A stretch of 64,000 nucleotides of DNA from Cavia porcellus (taxonomy: Eukaryota > Chordata > Mammalia > Rodentia > Caviidae): the NCBI RefSeq assembly GCF_034190915.1, contig NW_026947486.1:101041123-101105122 (forward strand). Direction: 5' to 3'. The notes below the pieces were generated by a model, which saw only the letters and a program-made list of their open reading frames with translations, searched no databases and was not told the origin of the DNA. This document shows positions 12,032 through 23,559 of this stretch, piece by piece (position 1 is the first letter of the stretch; the number at the start of each line of letters is the position of its first letter). The position numbers were made by a program, and so were the translations under genes.

Positions 12032-12215
12032 TTTTTTGTTGGACACCATGCCCTATGGTTTTGATTCCAGCTACAAGGGAGGCTGAGGAAGGAGATTTGA
12101 AAGTTTGAGGTCAGCCTTGGCAACTTAGTGAAACACTGTTGCAAAATTGAAAAAAAAGATTTAGGAATTATCTCAGTGGCAGAGTGCTTACCTCACAAAT
12201 GGACAGCACTCTCAA
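12032..12215 (+). mobile_element. Composite B1-dID SINE
   Basis: The B1 part ('ccagctacaagggaggctga', 'gaggtcagccttggcaactt', 'agtgaaacactg') ends in an A-run at about 12155. An ID-like tRNA part follows: 'gatttaggaattatctcag', then 'tggcagagtgcttacctcac'. This fused order is the known B1-dID structure of several rodent lineages. Confidence 0.75.
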
Positions 12216-12252
12216 CAAAATTCAAAATATTTCAAGAAATGTTTATGCTCAT

Positions 12253-12694
12253 TGTGATAGCTCGGACCCCAGAATAAAATCAAGGAAGCAAGAATTTAAA
12301 ATTTGGGGAGCAAAGGCTTTATTTTAGGCCAGGCCTAGCAACGCAATCTCTGTGAGCCAATTTGGAGAATGCATGCCTCACAGCTGGGGAATTAGGCTTT
12401 TAAAGCTGAAAACCACAGGAATGTTGTAATTGCTGACACAGTTAGGTAGCATCTGGGCTTTAAAGAACTTCCTGTAATTTCCTTGAAGTTAAGCATTTCT
12501 TAAAGAACAGTATATTTTATTACAGATAGCCGGATGAGGGGTAGGAGAGGGGGTTACAGGAAACTGATACCTAAGGCTTTTACAGCTTTCTCAGGAAATT
12601 GAAACTTAACCTAGAAAGATAGGAATGAAAGGGGGGGCTGAGTAGTGCATACAGAACACAAATGAGGCACAATGGTTAGAACTAAGCAATAACA
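12253..12694 (-). mobile_element. Provirus A: 3' LTR (shortened)
   Basis: It aligns with the two LTRs of the larger provirus at 42527-43191 and 49288-49954, with the same outer edges ('tgtgatagctc' at left and 'aataaca' at right, i.e. TG...CA on the - strand). The length is about 442 bp against about 666 bp, because roughly 220 bp is missing internally. An AATAAA on the - strand near 12320 matches the LTR polyadenylation signal. The internal provirus lies to the right. Confidence 0.9.
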
Positions 12695-14135
12695 TTCCCC
12701 TCTGATGTTGTGACTGAGATCAAATCACTGACCTAATTTTTAAGGATTTTGAGGTACGGGCTCGTAGGCCTGCTGGTGTAACATCATCAACTTTATGCCT
12801 TTCATTTGTTGTCTGACATATGCAGTTATTCTATTGAGCATATAAAGACCTACTGTGACCAAAAGCAGTACTCCTAACAATGGTGCAAGCGAGGGCGGGA
12901 GATAGGGCAGGATTCCATGCTAGACACTCCATTAAGGGTTTTAAATAGCTCTCTCCTCTTTTAACTAGGTCTTCCTGTAGTCTCTTGATTTTATCCCCTT
13001 CTGTTTTGGAAAACTACTTCAGCCAACGAGTCTACTTGATCTTGAATGACCTGAATGGTACTAGATAATGCCTGCACATCACTAAAGATCTGGTTAGAAA
13101 GTTGGACAGAAACCCCTACTCCTGTTGCCCCCATACCTAAGGCTCCTGATATTCCTAGGCCTACCAATAAAGGGATAAATTGAACTACCTTCTTTGATTG
13201 GCCTGTGATGTAATCTAAACTAGGGATGGGGACAGGCTCATCCCCGGGTAGGATCTCTATATCAGGCAATAGGACCGCTGTTACACATATCCCTGTGCAA
13301 TTAGTTGGGAGGAAAGTATAGGCCGTATTTCCTCGAAAAATAAATACTTGCCCATCAGTGGGATAAAGCGAGGTAGTCCGGTTAACTATGGAACCACAAG
13401 TAGTAAATGCAATGAACCCCACGTGAATGTTGGAGGTATCGTTATGAAAACCTCCTTGTTGACAGAGGGAGTCCTTGAAGCCTACTGGTTGTACTCCAAA
13501 GCGGGAACAAGCACTACAATTTAAGTAATCTTGTTTCTCCAGCTTAGTCAGAGAAACATTGGTGGGGATCGCAAGAGGCATGAGGGAGCCCTGTGCTATG
13601 CATAACCAGCAATCTTCAGCCAAAGGTGAGTTGGAACCTTTTAAGGCTTTATGAGTGGCCTCTAGAATATCAGAATTTTGAGCATCCAGATCAACTCCCC
13701 GTGATTTAGGCAGCATCAAGGGGTGGTAATGTATCTGGGGAAACATTACTTTTATTAGCTGCTTGACTCATTCCTCAACCATGAGTTCTCTGATCTTATA
13801 TTGCAGGCCGCCCCCAACAGACACATGTATAGGGGCCACCCTGCTCCAGCACACTGATTTACCAACCATGCCGAGACATGAGGCTTGGGCATACTTTGAA
13901 CTTCCTATTATTGTCGGATTGGTGGACCAATCACCTCCAACACTTCCAGCCCATGTCCTCATAAGTTCAGCAATGAAGTAAGTTTGGCTATCTATGCCTA
14001 TACATTCTTGTACAGAGTCATAGCAGGAGGAATGCATTTCTGAATACTAAGAACAATTCTGATGGCATGGCCCTGGCTGGCTGCCTTTGTTGGGTATCGC
14101 ACGGGGCTTTAACATATACATCCACCTTTGAGTCA
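12695..14135 (-). pseudogene. env: Provirus A: env remnant (gammaretrovirus-like), disabled
   Basis: The - strand frame 14037-13768 gives the N-terminal part of the surface subunit. The same frame resumes at 13746-12991 with the rest of the surface subunit and the start of the transmembrane subunit. An in-frame TGA (13768-13770) separates them. Visible marks include a CWLC disulfide motif in the surface subunit, N-glycosylation sequons, and a glycine/alanine-rich fusion-peptide region after the subunit junction. The frame ends at TAA (12991-12993), where about 90 bp present in the second copy are missing, including the CX6CC region. The 5' side stops at about 14135, and about 290 bp of the N-terminal region are deleted relative to the other copy. 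The signal peptide, pol, gag and 5' LTR are absent. It cannot encode a complete Env. Confidence 0.88.
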
Positions 14136-14139
14136 AACC

Positions 14140-15105
14140 CCCTGTAACTTTCAAGTGGGTTTGCCAGCTTTCAGTTGAATTCTTAATTTCCTGTATCTCT
14201 CTATGAATCTGTTCCATGCATTGTAATTCCTTTCTACATTCATTCAAGGTTTCCATCATTTTCCTATGCTCTTTTTTGTCTATGTCTTCTTTAGACCTGA
14301 TAAACAATTGTTTCAATAGGTTTGCAATTTCTTCTTTCATCTGAGACATTATTTCTGATTTTATTTTTCTGATTTGACTACGTTTACAACCTCATGAAGT
14401 TGTTTCCTTACTTCAGTTCTATTCCTCTCAGATATTTTATGTTTGTCTTGACATTCTCTTGGATTCCTCCCAACAAGCTGGTTGTGGGGTCCCAGTTATT
14501 TCCCACATTGGCTGCCCCTAAGCAGTGTAGGGGGATGGGAAGGGACCTGGGTTCCTCTAATTCCAAATTTACAGGGAGGTATTAGAGTGTGGAGGAGGCT
14601 TCTCCAGAGCTATGCAGCTACTCTGTGGCTTTGCTGATGATCAGGTGTGCATAGAGGTGTGGCTGCTTCTCTCAGCCTGTGTGTCTACACTGCAACTCCC
14701 ATGATGGTGGCAGATATATTGGGGTATATTTGTCTGATTCTGCAATGGATGGTGGCTGTCTGAGGGAACCAAGGTCTTCAAGTGGTGGCCTACAGATGTG
14801 CAGGGCTTACCTGGCTGTGTGTCCCTCCTACTGCTGGATGCCTGCAGGTAGGAGCTTTCCTGTGGCAGCTCCCTGAAAGTGAAGTTAGATCTGCTGGTTC
14901 TCTCTGCCAATGATGACTACCTGTAGGACATGGCCTTTGGAGACGGCACACGGCGGGCAGAGATGGATCTGTCTGTCTCCTCCAGCCTGTGCTGGGCATG
15001 TGGAGGAAAGGGCCTTCAGGAGGTGGCGCCTGGCAAGCAGAGTTGGGTCTCCGCCTAGTTCTCTCGGTCTGTGCTGGGCTTGTGGATTAGGCGAGTACTA
15101 CTCTT
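14140..15105 (-). mobile_element. Old L1 fragment: 5'UTR and ORF1 N-terminus
   Basis: A - strand frame at 14349-14150 resembles the coiled-coil part of L1 ORF1: it shares '[10 protein letters not shown]' with the intact ORF1 here at about residue 114. Upstream of it on the - strand (14400-15105) lies GC-rich, CAG/CTG-rich sequence like an L1 5'UTR with loosely repeated units. It belongs to a different, older L1 family than the right-hand element. It abuts the broken end of provirus A near 14140, so a deletion or recombination joined the two. Confidence 0.6.
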
Positions 15106-15107
15106 GA

Positions 15108-15190
15108 TGGTTTTCATTTTACACCTGAAGAACTGAGGCCCAGAGAGGTTAAGCACTGGGAAAAGGTGGTTAACTAAGGAGAGATATCAA
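15108..15190 (-). mobile_element. MIR SINE fragment
   Basis: 'cattttacacctgaagaact' followed by 'gaggcccagagaggttaagc' matches the reverse complement of the conserved MIR core. The stretch 15191-15949 holds nothing else I recognise. Confidence 0.75.
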
Positions 15191-15949
15191 GATTCGAAAA
15201 CTTGTTAAAGCCAAATTCCATCTTGTGGTCCCTCCAATGCCTAGACCACTGCTCATCAAGGACTTGGGAATGAAACCAACTAATTATTACATCATGTACT
15301 AGATTGGCTAGACGCACAGTGAAGTCTTTTCCTCATTTGACTGTATCAAACTAATACATGGGAATGAAGAGCTAATGGATTACAAACTTTTAATAGAAGA
15401 TTTATAAGTTAACCATTTTAAAATGTTGAAATTTCACCTAGTGTGTGTATACACTATTTTGTGGTATTTCAATATCAGAGTAAATTGAAAAATATACCAT
15501 ACCAAACTTCTACCTTTTTCAACTGAATTTCTTTGTATGACTATTATAGACTTGGGAACTTACAGAATCGTGAAGTAGGACAGTTTTTTACAGAGCCAGG
15601 CATACAGAGCAGACAGGCCCTTTTGGTGACAGCTCTGAGACATTATCATGTGAATGAGGTATTTTATGTGCTTGGGAGACTCTTTTTCTACTTCTGCACA
15701 TCCTTCTTTTAGGGAGAATTTCTGCTGCTCAGGATTCTGTTGAGTGTTTTGGAAAATCTGACATACAACATGCTCTTTGCCAAAGAAGAACCTATTTTCT
15801 CATAGCAAAGGCTGTATTTCTGAAAGAAAATAACTAGAGAATAATGTGGAACTCACATAGAATTAAAATGTAAGTTAAGTAGCTTACTGTGAGATATTAA
15901 AAAGTTCTGAGAGCAACAAAAGTAGAAAACAAGTTGACTTTCAGGGAAT

Positions 15950-16366
15950 TGTTGGGGAACAGTGAGTGAAACGGGACTTCAGTTTCCTGGTAGTAGCTTG
16001 GCACAATACGGGTAGCAGACACTGTTGTGACATATCTAGATGTTCCCCCAAAGCCCTATTGGGGTACTTTTGGGAGCTGACTGCATCATGAGTGTCTGAC
16101 ATTGGATTAGTCCATGGGTAAGTTTATAGCTGTGTGTGACATAGGGAGGTAAAGCCTGACGAGAAGTAGGACAGTGTGTGGCCTGAGAGTGTATATAAAT
16201 ACATGTCCCTCCTCCCTTGAAAGGCTTCCTGTCCGTGCCACCCTGCTTTGGAGTCCCACAACTGTGGACTGAAATCTCTACAAAACATGAGCCAAAATGT
16301 TCTTTTCCTGTTTTATTTAGTGCACGTCAGGTATTTTGTCCCAGCAATTAAAAAGTGACTAAAACA
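15950..16366 (+). mobile_element. MaLR-type solo LTR (ERVL-MaLR)
   Basis: It starts TGTTGGGG and ends AAAACA. The 3' portion has the typical MaLR order: a 'gtggactgaaatc' stretch, 'gagccaaaatgttc', 'caggtattttgtcccagcaa' and 'aaaagtgactaaaaca'. A similar LTR end is seen at 41944. No internal region is present. The stretch 16367-17990 shows no gene or repeat that I can support. Confidence 0.65.
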
Positions 16367-17999
16367 GACACAGAACATAAGTAGGTGACTTAAACTGCTT
16401 TTACACCATGGTAGAATTGAAGAAATGTACTCAGAACATAACCAACAAGTAGGGAAAAATCAAAGTATACCTCTCACCACATGTCCTCCTCATTTAGTCC
16501 TTTGCATTATCTGAACCTTAACTGCAGAGATCAACAAGCACTGCAGGTGAAATTCTGAGTAACTTTTTATATCAGAGACCCAGGACCCATCACCAGGTAC
16601 TCTTCCCTGGAGTGACGTGTGATCTGGGGACAGGTGTGTGTCGAAACCCTGGGTGTCGCCAATGCACCCGGCAGGTTGGGAATCACTGGTACAGGTGCAC
16701 TGAGCTGCAGGTTATGTCCAGGGTGAGGCTGTGTGGAGTTGGTTACCGTGTAGTGTGCTTTTCCCCACTCATCTCCATCATTTCTCGTCACAGGTCAAAA
16801 TTAGTAGTGTCCACGGAAGACACGGAGTAAAAGACAGTAGTATCTTTTCAGCTTAGATTCACTGAAGTTCCCTGCTGGTTATGTATCCACCACATGACAT
16901 TGTCAAAATTGTCACAGTGCAGTGCTCGGTGTAGGGTGGGTTCTATGATCCCCATTCACAGGTATTAATATCCAAACATTTCATCACCTATTCATCCTTC
17001 TATGGGCAGTAAAGGCCTTGGTTTAGTGGAAAAGCTACTGTTAATCAGTCTAAATGATATATTAAATATACATTTTCTTGTAAACATCCTCAATAGTTTC
17101 CATTGGAACATAAACTCACTTTGGGGAACTGTCAGTTAAATCCGGTCCTCATTTGTATAATAAGAATAATATAATCATTCATCACAAAGAAGGCCACTGC
17201 TGATCAAGGGAGATTCACGGGACATGAATGAGGCCACCAGTGGATGAGAGTAATGCCCAGGCCCTAGAGTCCTCAACTTTTACTTAATTCTCCATTACTG
17301 CTGAAGGGGAAGCATATTCTCTGAGAACAGCCCTGCAAATTTTCAGCCCACTTGGGTGGAATTCAGTCACAGCTGCTGTTTACCAGATTTCTATGCTGGA
17401 CTGAGGGAATCAGCAGGTGTTGGGGTGAATACACTTTTTGATAAACCTTTACAACCAGCCTCAAAAATACCCTTGGTTTCCCAGCACAGGCCCAAAGAGG
17501 CACCCTTGGAGCATGTTGCTCAGGGAAGTATTACACACTTTGCCCCCATTTAGAAGGAGAGGGGCTTGGTAACCTTGCACTCATGGGTGCATCACACAGG
17601 TCTCCCTGAAGAATATTGGGAGCTGCAGCAATTGGGCTGGGTCAGGTACATGCTTCTTCTAGCTGGGACACAAATGGCATGAAGGATAAGACTTGCTGTC
17701 ATCAGTGTCTGGGCTGCCAGGGCTTTGAGCTAGAACTTCCAAGTAGCATTGTGGAAATGGTGTGTGCATGTGTGATGATGCATGCTTCTGAAATCACTTC
17801 TCAATTTAGCTAATAAAGGACGCAAGACAATAACATTCACTTGGAATTGGTAAACTAGAACCCTTGAGCCATCCCTGGATCTTGGTGACACTGTTTTGAG
17901 AGCTTCAATGAAAAAATGGACATAACATAATTTACCCATATACACAGTTCATTTATTTTTAATTCTGGTGATAGAACAGATTGGTTTTGCATTGAGAAC

Positions 18000-18132
18000 A
18001 TTTTTAGACCTGTTTGCTTACTCTTACTTTCAGATAGAGTCTCACTAATTTCCCCGGTGGCCTGGCTAGCCTCAGTGTTGTAATGCTGCTGTATCAGCCT
18101 CCTGGATGGTAGGTCTACAGACATGTGCAGCC
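18000..18132 (-). mobile_element. B1-type SINE (diverged)
   Basis: 'agatagagtctcactaattt', then 'ggcctggctagcctcag', 'tcagcctcctggatgg' and 'acagacatgtgcagccatgc' follow the reverse complement of B1. It has no clear target duplication. Confidence 0.7.
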
Positions 18133-18334
18133 ATGCTTAGTTCAATAGGTTTTATAGTATGTTTTCAGTCTCATGGAGTGCCTACAATAATCTTAATTTT
18201 AAAAGATTGTCATCCCTACTTAGAAATATTCAGTGACATGAGTCTGAGTGAGATTACACATTTAGCCTTTTTATACACTCAGAAACAGCTTCATGCCTCA
18301 CTTTCATACATAATTCAAATCTTAGCTGAACTGG

Positions 18335-18485
18335 CATCCTACACCTGTAATCCCAGCACTCTGAAAGCTGAGGCAGGAGGATTGCCATAAGTTTCAGGTC
18401 ACCGTGGGCTACAGAAACAGTTAAAGCCATCCTCAAATATATAGTGGAACCTTGCCTCCAAAATGTCCAAAATACAAAAAAAAGG
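18335..18485 (+). mobile_element. B1-type SINE
   Basis: 'cacctgtaatcccagcactc', 'gctgaggcaggaggattgcc' and 'cagtggaacc'-like sequence, ending in an A-run at about 18475-18483. Confidence 0.75.
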
Positions 18486-18835
18486 TAAAGTTCATGTTCT
18501 AATATAGTTGTGAAGTTCTTCATGCATTCAGAACATCTGTAAACAACTTTGACACATATGGCAGTACAAGTCGCTTTACCCAAATCGTAAATCTCCATTT
18601 TTACCAGGATCTGATGCTAAATACCCTTTTATACACAACCATTTGTTGATTGCAGTTTGTCTTTGGTCAAACTCAAGTGTGCCAAAATAAGTTTTCACTT
18701 TGTATCTCTGGAACCTCAGTTTCCATTTACTGTGTTTCATATTCTATGCACTACTACCCCTAAAACACTAAATTGGCCTGAGAGAAGTGTTGAAACATTG
18801 CTAATGTTGAATGCTTTCCTACTGCTTTATTCTTT

Positions 18836-18925
18836 TGTTTATTTATTTTTTGTTATTAGGGATCGAAGACACAACCTCGTGCTTGCCAGGTAGGTGCTTA
18901 TGCCTCTGAGCTAAATCCCCAGCCT
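18836..18925 (-). mobile_element. ID-type SINE (diverged)
   Basis: A T-rich start, then 'attagggatcgaagacacaa' and 'cttgccaggtaggtgcttat', ending 'gagctaaatccccagcc'. The tail is diverged. Confidence 0.8.
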
Positions 18926-19164
18926 ATTGCATTTTTTTTTGAAGATGCTCATTTTTTTCCAGAATTTCGTCTGTGCTTCTTTCATGATGCCCCCTTCTCT
19001 GTAAGAATCCCATGTATTTTTAGTAAAAGGCTAATATACATCTGACGCCGAGACTTCAATTAGTAACAGAACATGTCCCTCCAAGACTTTGCAGAAGTGG
19101 GAGTCCACTCAAAGATATATGAGAGAAAGTCATATTCAACATTTTCTCTTATACAGGCTGTCAT

Positions 19165-19255
19165 TTTTTTTTTTTTTTTGGTTCTGGGGATCAAGCTCAT
19201 GACTTTGCACTTGCCAGGCAAGCACTTATGCCACTGAGCTAAATCTCTGGCTAGA
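19165..19255 (-). mobile_element. ID-type SINE
   Basis: A T-run, then 'ggttctggggatcaagctca', 'cttgccaggcaagcacttat' and 'gagctaaatctctggct'. It lacks the 'gtctttttcctttttatcag' tail seen in other copies, so it belongs to a different ID subfamily. The following 19256-20345 has nothing else I recognise. Confidence 0.85.
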
Positions 19256-20348
19256 CACTGTACATTTTTTGTATGTCTTATACTCGTGTGTCTTTTGCCA
19301 TTGGACATGTCTCATACTGACTCTGAGTCATAGTCACTCAGGTACATTCACCTACAACCTGAACCAAGATAATATTCCATATAACATTTACCCCTCTATT
19401 GAGGGATCTACTGTAACGCTGTTATTAATGATCATGGGTAAAGCGTCTATGTGAGCAGGTACTAGTAATAAACGTTCCCGGTCGGGAATGCTTAGCTGAA
19501 TCAGTTCTAGCATGGGCTTCATCTTAGTGGCTACACACATGCCCCTTGACAATCTTGAGATGGCTGAGCAGTAATGAAATACCATCTGGCACAGATGGTG
19601 CTTGCAAACCCTGCTTTACCGCCCCCTTCCTAGATGGCGTCTGCGCTCAGTGCTATATGATACAAGGCTGTTTTGGACTGAGGGTGGTCATCTGGGCAAA
19701 AACCTGGAAATTCTGTCTATTGTTGCCTTCCAATATTGATCATATTTAGGGCCAGTGCATCCTCTCCCCATAATTCCCCTAGAAGATTTTAGTGGCAATG
19801 AGAGGTGCCCACTTTAGATGGAGGACACCACAAGCTGGGTAAGGGTAAGAAAAGTTGTGCTAAGCACCATCAGTGGGTGGATGGGAAGTACATTGCCTTA
19901 TATGCTGCCTCTATTCAAAGGACAGATTCTGAAGTTTGCTATGTTCAATCCCATCTCCCGGTGATCACATCTTCATAAAAGCCCTATTATCATCAATGTG
20001 GATGGCACCCATGACTTCCTTCTAAACAAAAGAACATGGCAAAGGTGATGAGATTCCATAACTAAGATTGTGATTATGTTGAATTTCATGACAGCCCATC
20101 ATGCTAACAGACGTGAGGCTGTGTTGACTGTCTTGAAGAAATAAGTGACATGTTAAGAAAGCCCATCTTGCTCAGAATAAAAGTGACTTCCAGAAACTTT
20201 GGACATCCCCTGAAAGAAAAGTTCAATATCCTGCCACCAGCCAGTAAGAAGTCAGAGACCCCAGCTGTACATGTGTGAGCAAGTGAACACTTTCAGTGAT
20301 CCCAGTGATAATAGAACTGGACCTTTCTTCAGTTTAGGTTCCGGATAA

Positions 20349-20373
20349 GGACACACGATTTCTTTTCTTTCTT

Positions 20374-20411
<38 letters not shown>

Positions 20412-20519
20412 TCTTTTTCCTTTTTATCAGTACTGGGAATCGAACTCACGACTGCTTGCTTGCAAGGCAGGCGCTTATGCTGCTGAGCTAAATCTCCAGC
20501 CCCAGACACATGATTTCTT
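20349..20519 (-). mobile_element. ID-type SINE with long poly(T) and target duplication
   Basis: A T/CT-rich tract of about 50 bases (20359-20410), then 'gtctttttcctttttatcag' and a tRNA-like body ending 'gagctaaatctccagcccc'. Target duplication: 'ggacacacgatttctt' on the left and 'agacacatgatttctt' on the right. The long tail suggests a recent insertion or microsatellite growth of the tail. Confidence 0.92.
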
Positions 20520-20824
20520 AATTTTGACCAATGTCTTGAATTCAAGATTGCTAGATCCAGAGCAGAGGACCCTTTTAAGCCGTGCCCAAACTCCAGACTC
20601 ACAGAAACTGTGTGATACCAAATCTGTGATGACTCAGGGCAAAAGAACCTAGAACCTTGCTAGTGGTATGATATGAAGCATTAGACTAAACTTAAGTTTG
20701 GATGGGCTGAGAAGAGGTCCAAGGAGGTCTTTTTGGGGAAGAACTTCGTGCATATTTTAAGTCAAGTTTTTGATATGCAATGTAGATTCAATAAAACTGA
20801 CAAGACTGAAATGCCAAATTCAAT

Positions 20825-20890
20825 GCTTTTTGTGTGGTACTAGGAAGTGGACTCAAGGCCTTGTGCATGCAAGATTGGCATTCTAGTTCT
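20825..20890 (-). mobile_element. Old ID-like SINE remnant
   Basis: 'gtgtggtactaggaagtgga' then 'ctcaaggccttgtgcatgca' resembles an old tRNA/ID-like SINE in reverse. The rest of the body is degraded. Weak call. Confidence 0.4.
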
Positions 20891-21330
20891 GGGCTCACAT
20901 CCTGCCCAAATCCAAGAATTTTGACAAATGCTTACAGATGATAGCAACATCATGATCAAAATACTCAATTTTTTCCTCTTTCCAGTAAGTACATGCATGT
21001 ACACTTTCTGTCGGACTCTCGCCCATAGACCCAGCCATACACTGATATGATTTTTGTTGTAACTTTGTCGTTTCATAAAAGCTGGTAAGTACAATCTTAT
21101 ATTATGTACCCTTTACTATCTGTCTCTTTTCAGTCAGTGTAGTGTGTTTGAACTCCACTTGAGTTGTTGCAGTGAGCAGTAATTTGCTACCTTTTATTGC
21201 TGAAGTTCTTCTGAAAAGAAACAGCTAAACTCAAGAAGGTGGGAATCTTGGTGTTCCCAACATGGGTACTTTTGCCCTCAGAAACCGAACAGGCTTGCTA
21301 GGTTCATTCTTCTACTGAGACTATCATCAA

Positions 21331-21635
21331 TACTACTACTGCTACTATTACTACTATTACTAGTACTAGTACTCTTCCTCTTCCTCCTTCTTTTTCTTCT
21401 TCTTGTTCTCCTTCTCCTTCTCCCTCTCCCTCTTCTTCTCCTTCTTCCTTTTCTCCTTCTTCCACCTCCTCCTCCTTCTCTTCTTCTTCCACTTCCTCTT
21501 CCTCTTTTTCTTCTTCTTCTTCTTCTTCTTCTTCTTCTTCTTCTTCTTCTTCTTCTTCTTCTTCTTCTTCTTCTTCTCCTTCTCCTTCTCATTCTCCTTC
21601 TTCTTTTTTTCTTCTTCTTCTTCTTTGGAGTTTTT
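21331..21635. repeat. (TAC)n then long (CTT/CTC)n polypyrimidine tract
   Basis: A short ACT/TAC triplet run (21331-21372) passes into about 260 bases of almost pure pyrimidine on the + strand, including a perfect CTT run at about 21505-21576. Only a few purines interrupt it (for example at 21404 and 21590). Mirror-symmetric homopurine-homopyrimidine DNA of this length can form triplex (H-DNA). Arg-rich, Glu-rich and Phe-rich reading frames through it are repeat artefacts. Confidence 0.97.
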
Positions 21636-21772
21636 TGAGACAGGATCTCACTATTCAATTAAACCTGCCCTTCAGCTTACTTGGTAGCCCAGGCTGGCCT
21701 CAAAACTGCAGCCTCCTGATTGAGCCTCCTGAGTGCTTGGAGAGGCATATGCCACCTGGTCCATCCTTCTTT
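21636..21772 (-). mobile_element. B1-type SINE
   Basis: 'tttgagacaggatctcacta', then 'ggtagcccaggctggcctca' and 'cctcctgagtgcttggagag' follow the reverse complement of B1. The polypyrimidine tract sits where its poly(T) would be, so the tract probably grew from the SINE tail. Confidence 0.8.
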
Positions 21773-22067
21773 TGATAGACCCAAGTGTAGTAATGCTCTT
21801 GGAAAACAATTCCAGTTTGCTGTGCTCATTTGTTCACCAGTGGGAGAATCCAGTGAGTTCCCTACTTAAGAATGCTCTAGTTGCAAACTTTGCCAAATAA
21901 GAAAGGACCTCACATTATGCATATTGATAAATATGAACAAATGGTGGAAGTAGCTCACATGTCTGCGAGAGTTTCTTACAGTTGTGTTCCTGTGTGGTTA
22001 TCTCACACAGTGCTACTGTATGGTAGTACAATGCTCAATGAAAGCCCAGTAATTCAGTTGTATTAGT

Positions 22068-22212
22068 TTTTGAGACAGAGTCTCACTGTGTAGTGCAGGC
22101 TGGCCTTGAATGTGCTTATATAGGCCAGGCTGGCCTCAAACCCACATCAATGCTATACCTCAGGCTCCCAAGTGCGGGGACTAGAGGCTTGAGTCACAAG
22201 CCCAGCTGACCC
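22068..22212 (-). mobile_element. B1-type SINE
   Basis: 'tttttgagacagagtctcac', 'aggccaggctggcctcaaac' and 'cacaagcccagctgacc' give a full-length reversed B1 with an internal 'caggctggcctt' duplication. The stretch 22213-22860 is unassigned. Confidence 0.85.
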
Positions 22213-22861
22213 AGGAATCTGGAAGGAAGAGGAAAAGCAGTGGTGATGTGGAGGGGACTGCTAGGGAGTGCAAAGCAATAAGCATGGGGCGAAAAGTAAA
22301 AATAACTGAGAGATCGTACCAAGGAAGAAAGATGGTAGATACTGCATGTTCTTTACAGTTTTACTATACTGTACCACCATTTACAGTTGCACTGTGTTGT
22401 ATCATGTTTTTTAGGTTATCATAATAGTAGTTTATGTACTGTAATTTTGTGTGTGTTTGGTTTCTATGTTTTGTGTGGTATACTTTACAAAGATTTATAT
22501 GCCTCACTTTGTCAGAGATAACCAATGAATCCAACTGACAAACTTTCTGCATTCTCACAAATCTTTGATGACACATGAATAGCCTAGGACCTTTGACCAC
22601 TTCCAGCTACAGGTTTTGTGAATCATGTAAGGCTGGGTCTTACTTTAGTTGACGGACCCCATCTGCTTGTCCTCTGCTTAGACCAGGCCTAATCCCTATG
22701 AAAAGCAAGACAAGCTAAGGCAGTATTGAAGGAGGCTAAAACTCAATGTGGCATTGTCCTCAGAGACAACACCCAAGGGGTAGATTCAGAGCAAGATCAG
22801 AAGGGTTTTGGTCAAAGCGTTGTTGATAAATATCTTTGGGGTTCCTCTGGATATATATGTA

Positions 22862-22990
22862 TATAGTCTTGCTATGCAGTTGAGGCTAGCCTTGAGCTCA
22901 TTTTATTGCCCAGGCTGGCCTCAAACTCCCAATGATCCTCCTGCATCAGCCTGCAGAGGTCTGGGATTCCAGGCTTTCACCAACTTTCAG
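22862..22990 (-). mobile_element. B1-type SINE (5' part diverged)
   Basis: 'agtcttgctatgcagttgag', then 'cccaggctggcctcaaactc', 'gatcctcctgcatcagcctg' and 'tctgggattccaggctttca'. Confidence 0.75.
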
Positions 22991-23559
22991 GGCACCTCTG
23001 CCTACTTTTAAGAATGGCACCACTTCCCATCTGTACCTATGTCCAGATAGCATGTTAAGGCATCTTAATTTATATGATCTTATTTCCCAAACTGCTTCAG
23101 GGAATACTAGATTGAGGTGAGACTGATAATTACTTTATAAAAAGTACTGTTCTTTGGTTTAAATTTCTCCCCCAAACTTTACACATGGGATCTTTAACCC
23201 CTGATTACACAGTGTCCAGGGTGGAGTTTTTGAGACTGAATAAGATCAGGAGGCCTCTGACTCCATGCAGATTAATGCTCTTCTCTTGGAATTGGGTCCT
23301 TAATAAAAAGGATGAGTCCACTTGCCCCTTTGTATGCACGTGCATGAATAACAAGAATAATGTCGGATAACGGTTCATAACAATATGCCAGCCAAATCGA
23401 AAATGATTTTAAGAATATAAAGAATATTTTTGCTAGGGACAGTTTTCTAATAGTTTCTTAAATGCTCTCTAGAAATGAGAAGACGCAGAATAGTGTTGAG
23501 GTGGCTATGAGCTGACCTTATGACCTCTACCCTTCCAGTGACCTTGGTTAGAAATGGCC

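Noticed and set aside
12991..13746. An intact, possibly domesticated env (syncytin-like)
   Set aside because: Although 251 codons are open here and 268 in the other copy, both lack a continuous start-to-membrane-anchor frame, share a nonsense codon and are broken in the transmembrane subunit.
13763..13981. + strand frames opposite env (also 44352-44570)
   Set aside because: They are antisense shadows of the two env copies; their mutual similarity simply reflects the homologous env DNA.
21278..21687. Long Arg-rich, Glu-rich and Phe-rich frames
   Set aside because: They translate the CTT/CTC microsatellite in different frames and have no gene structure.
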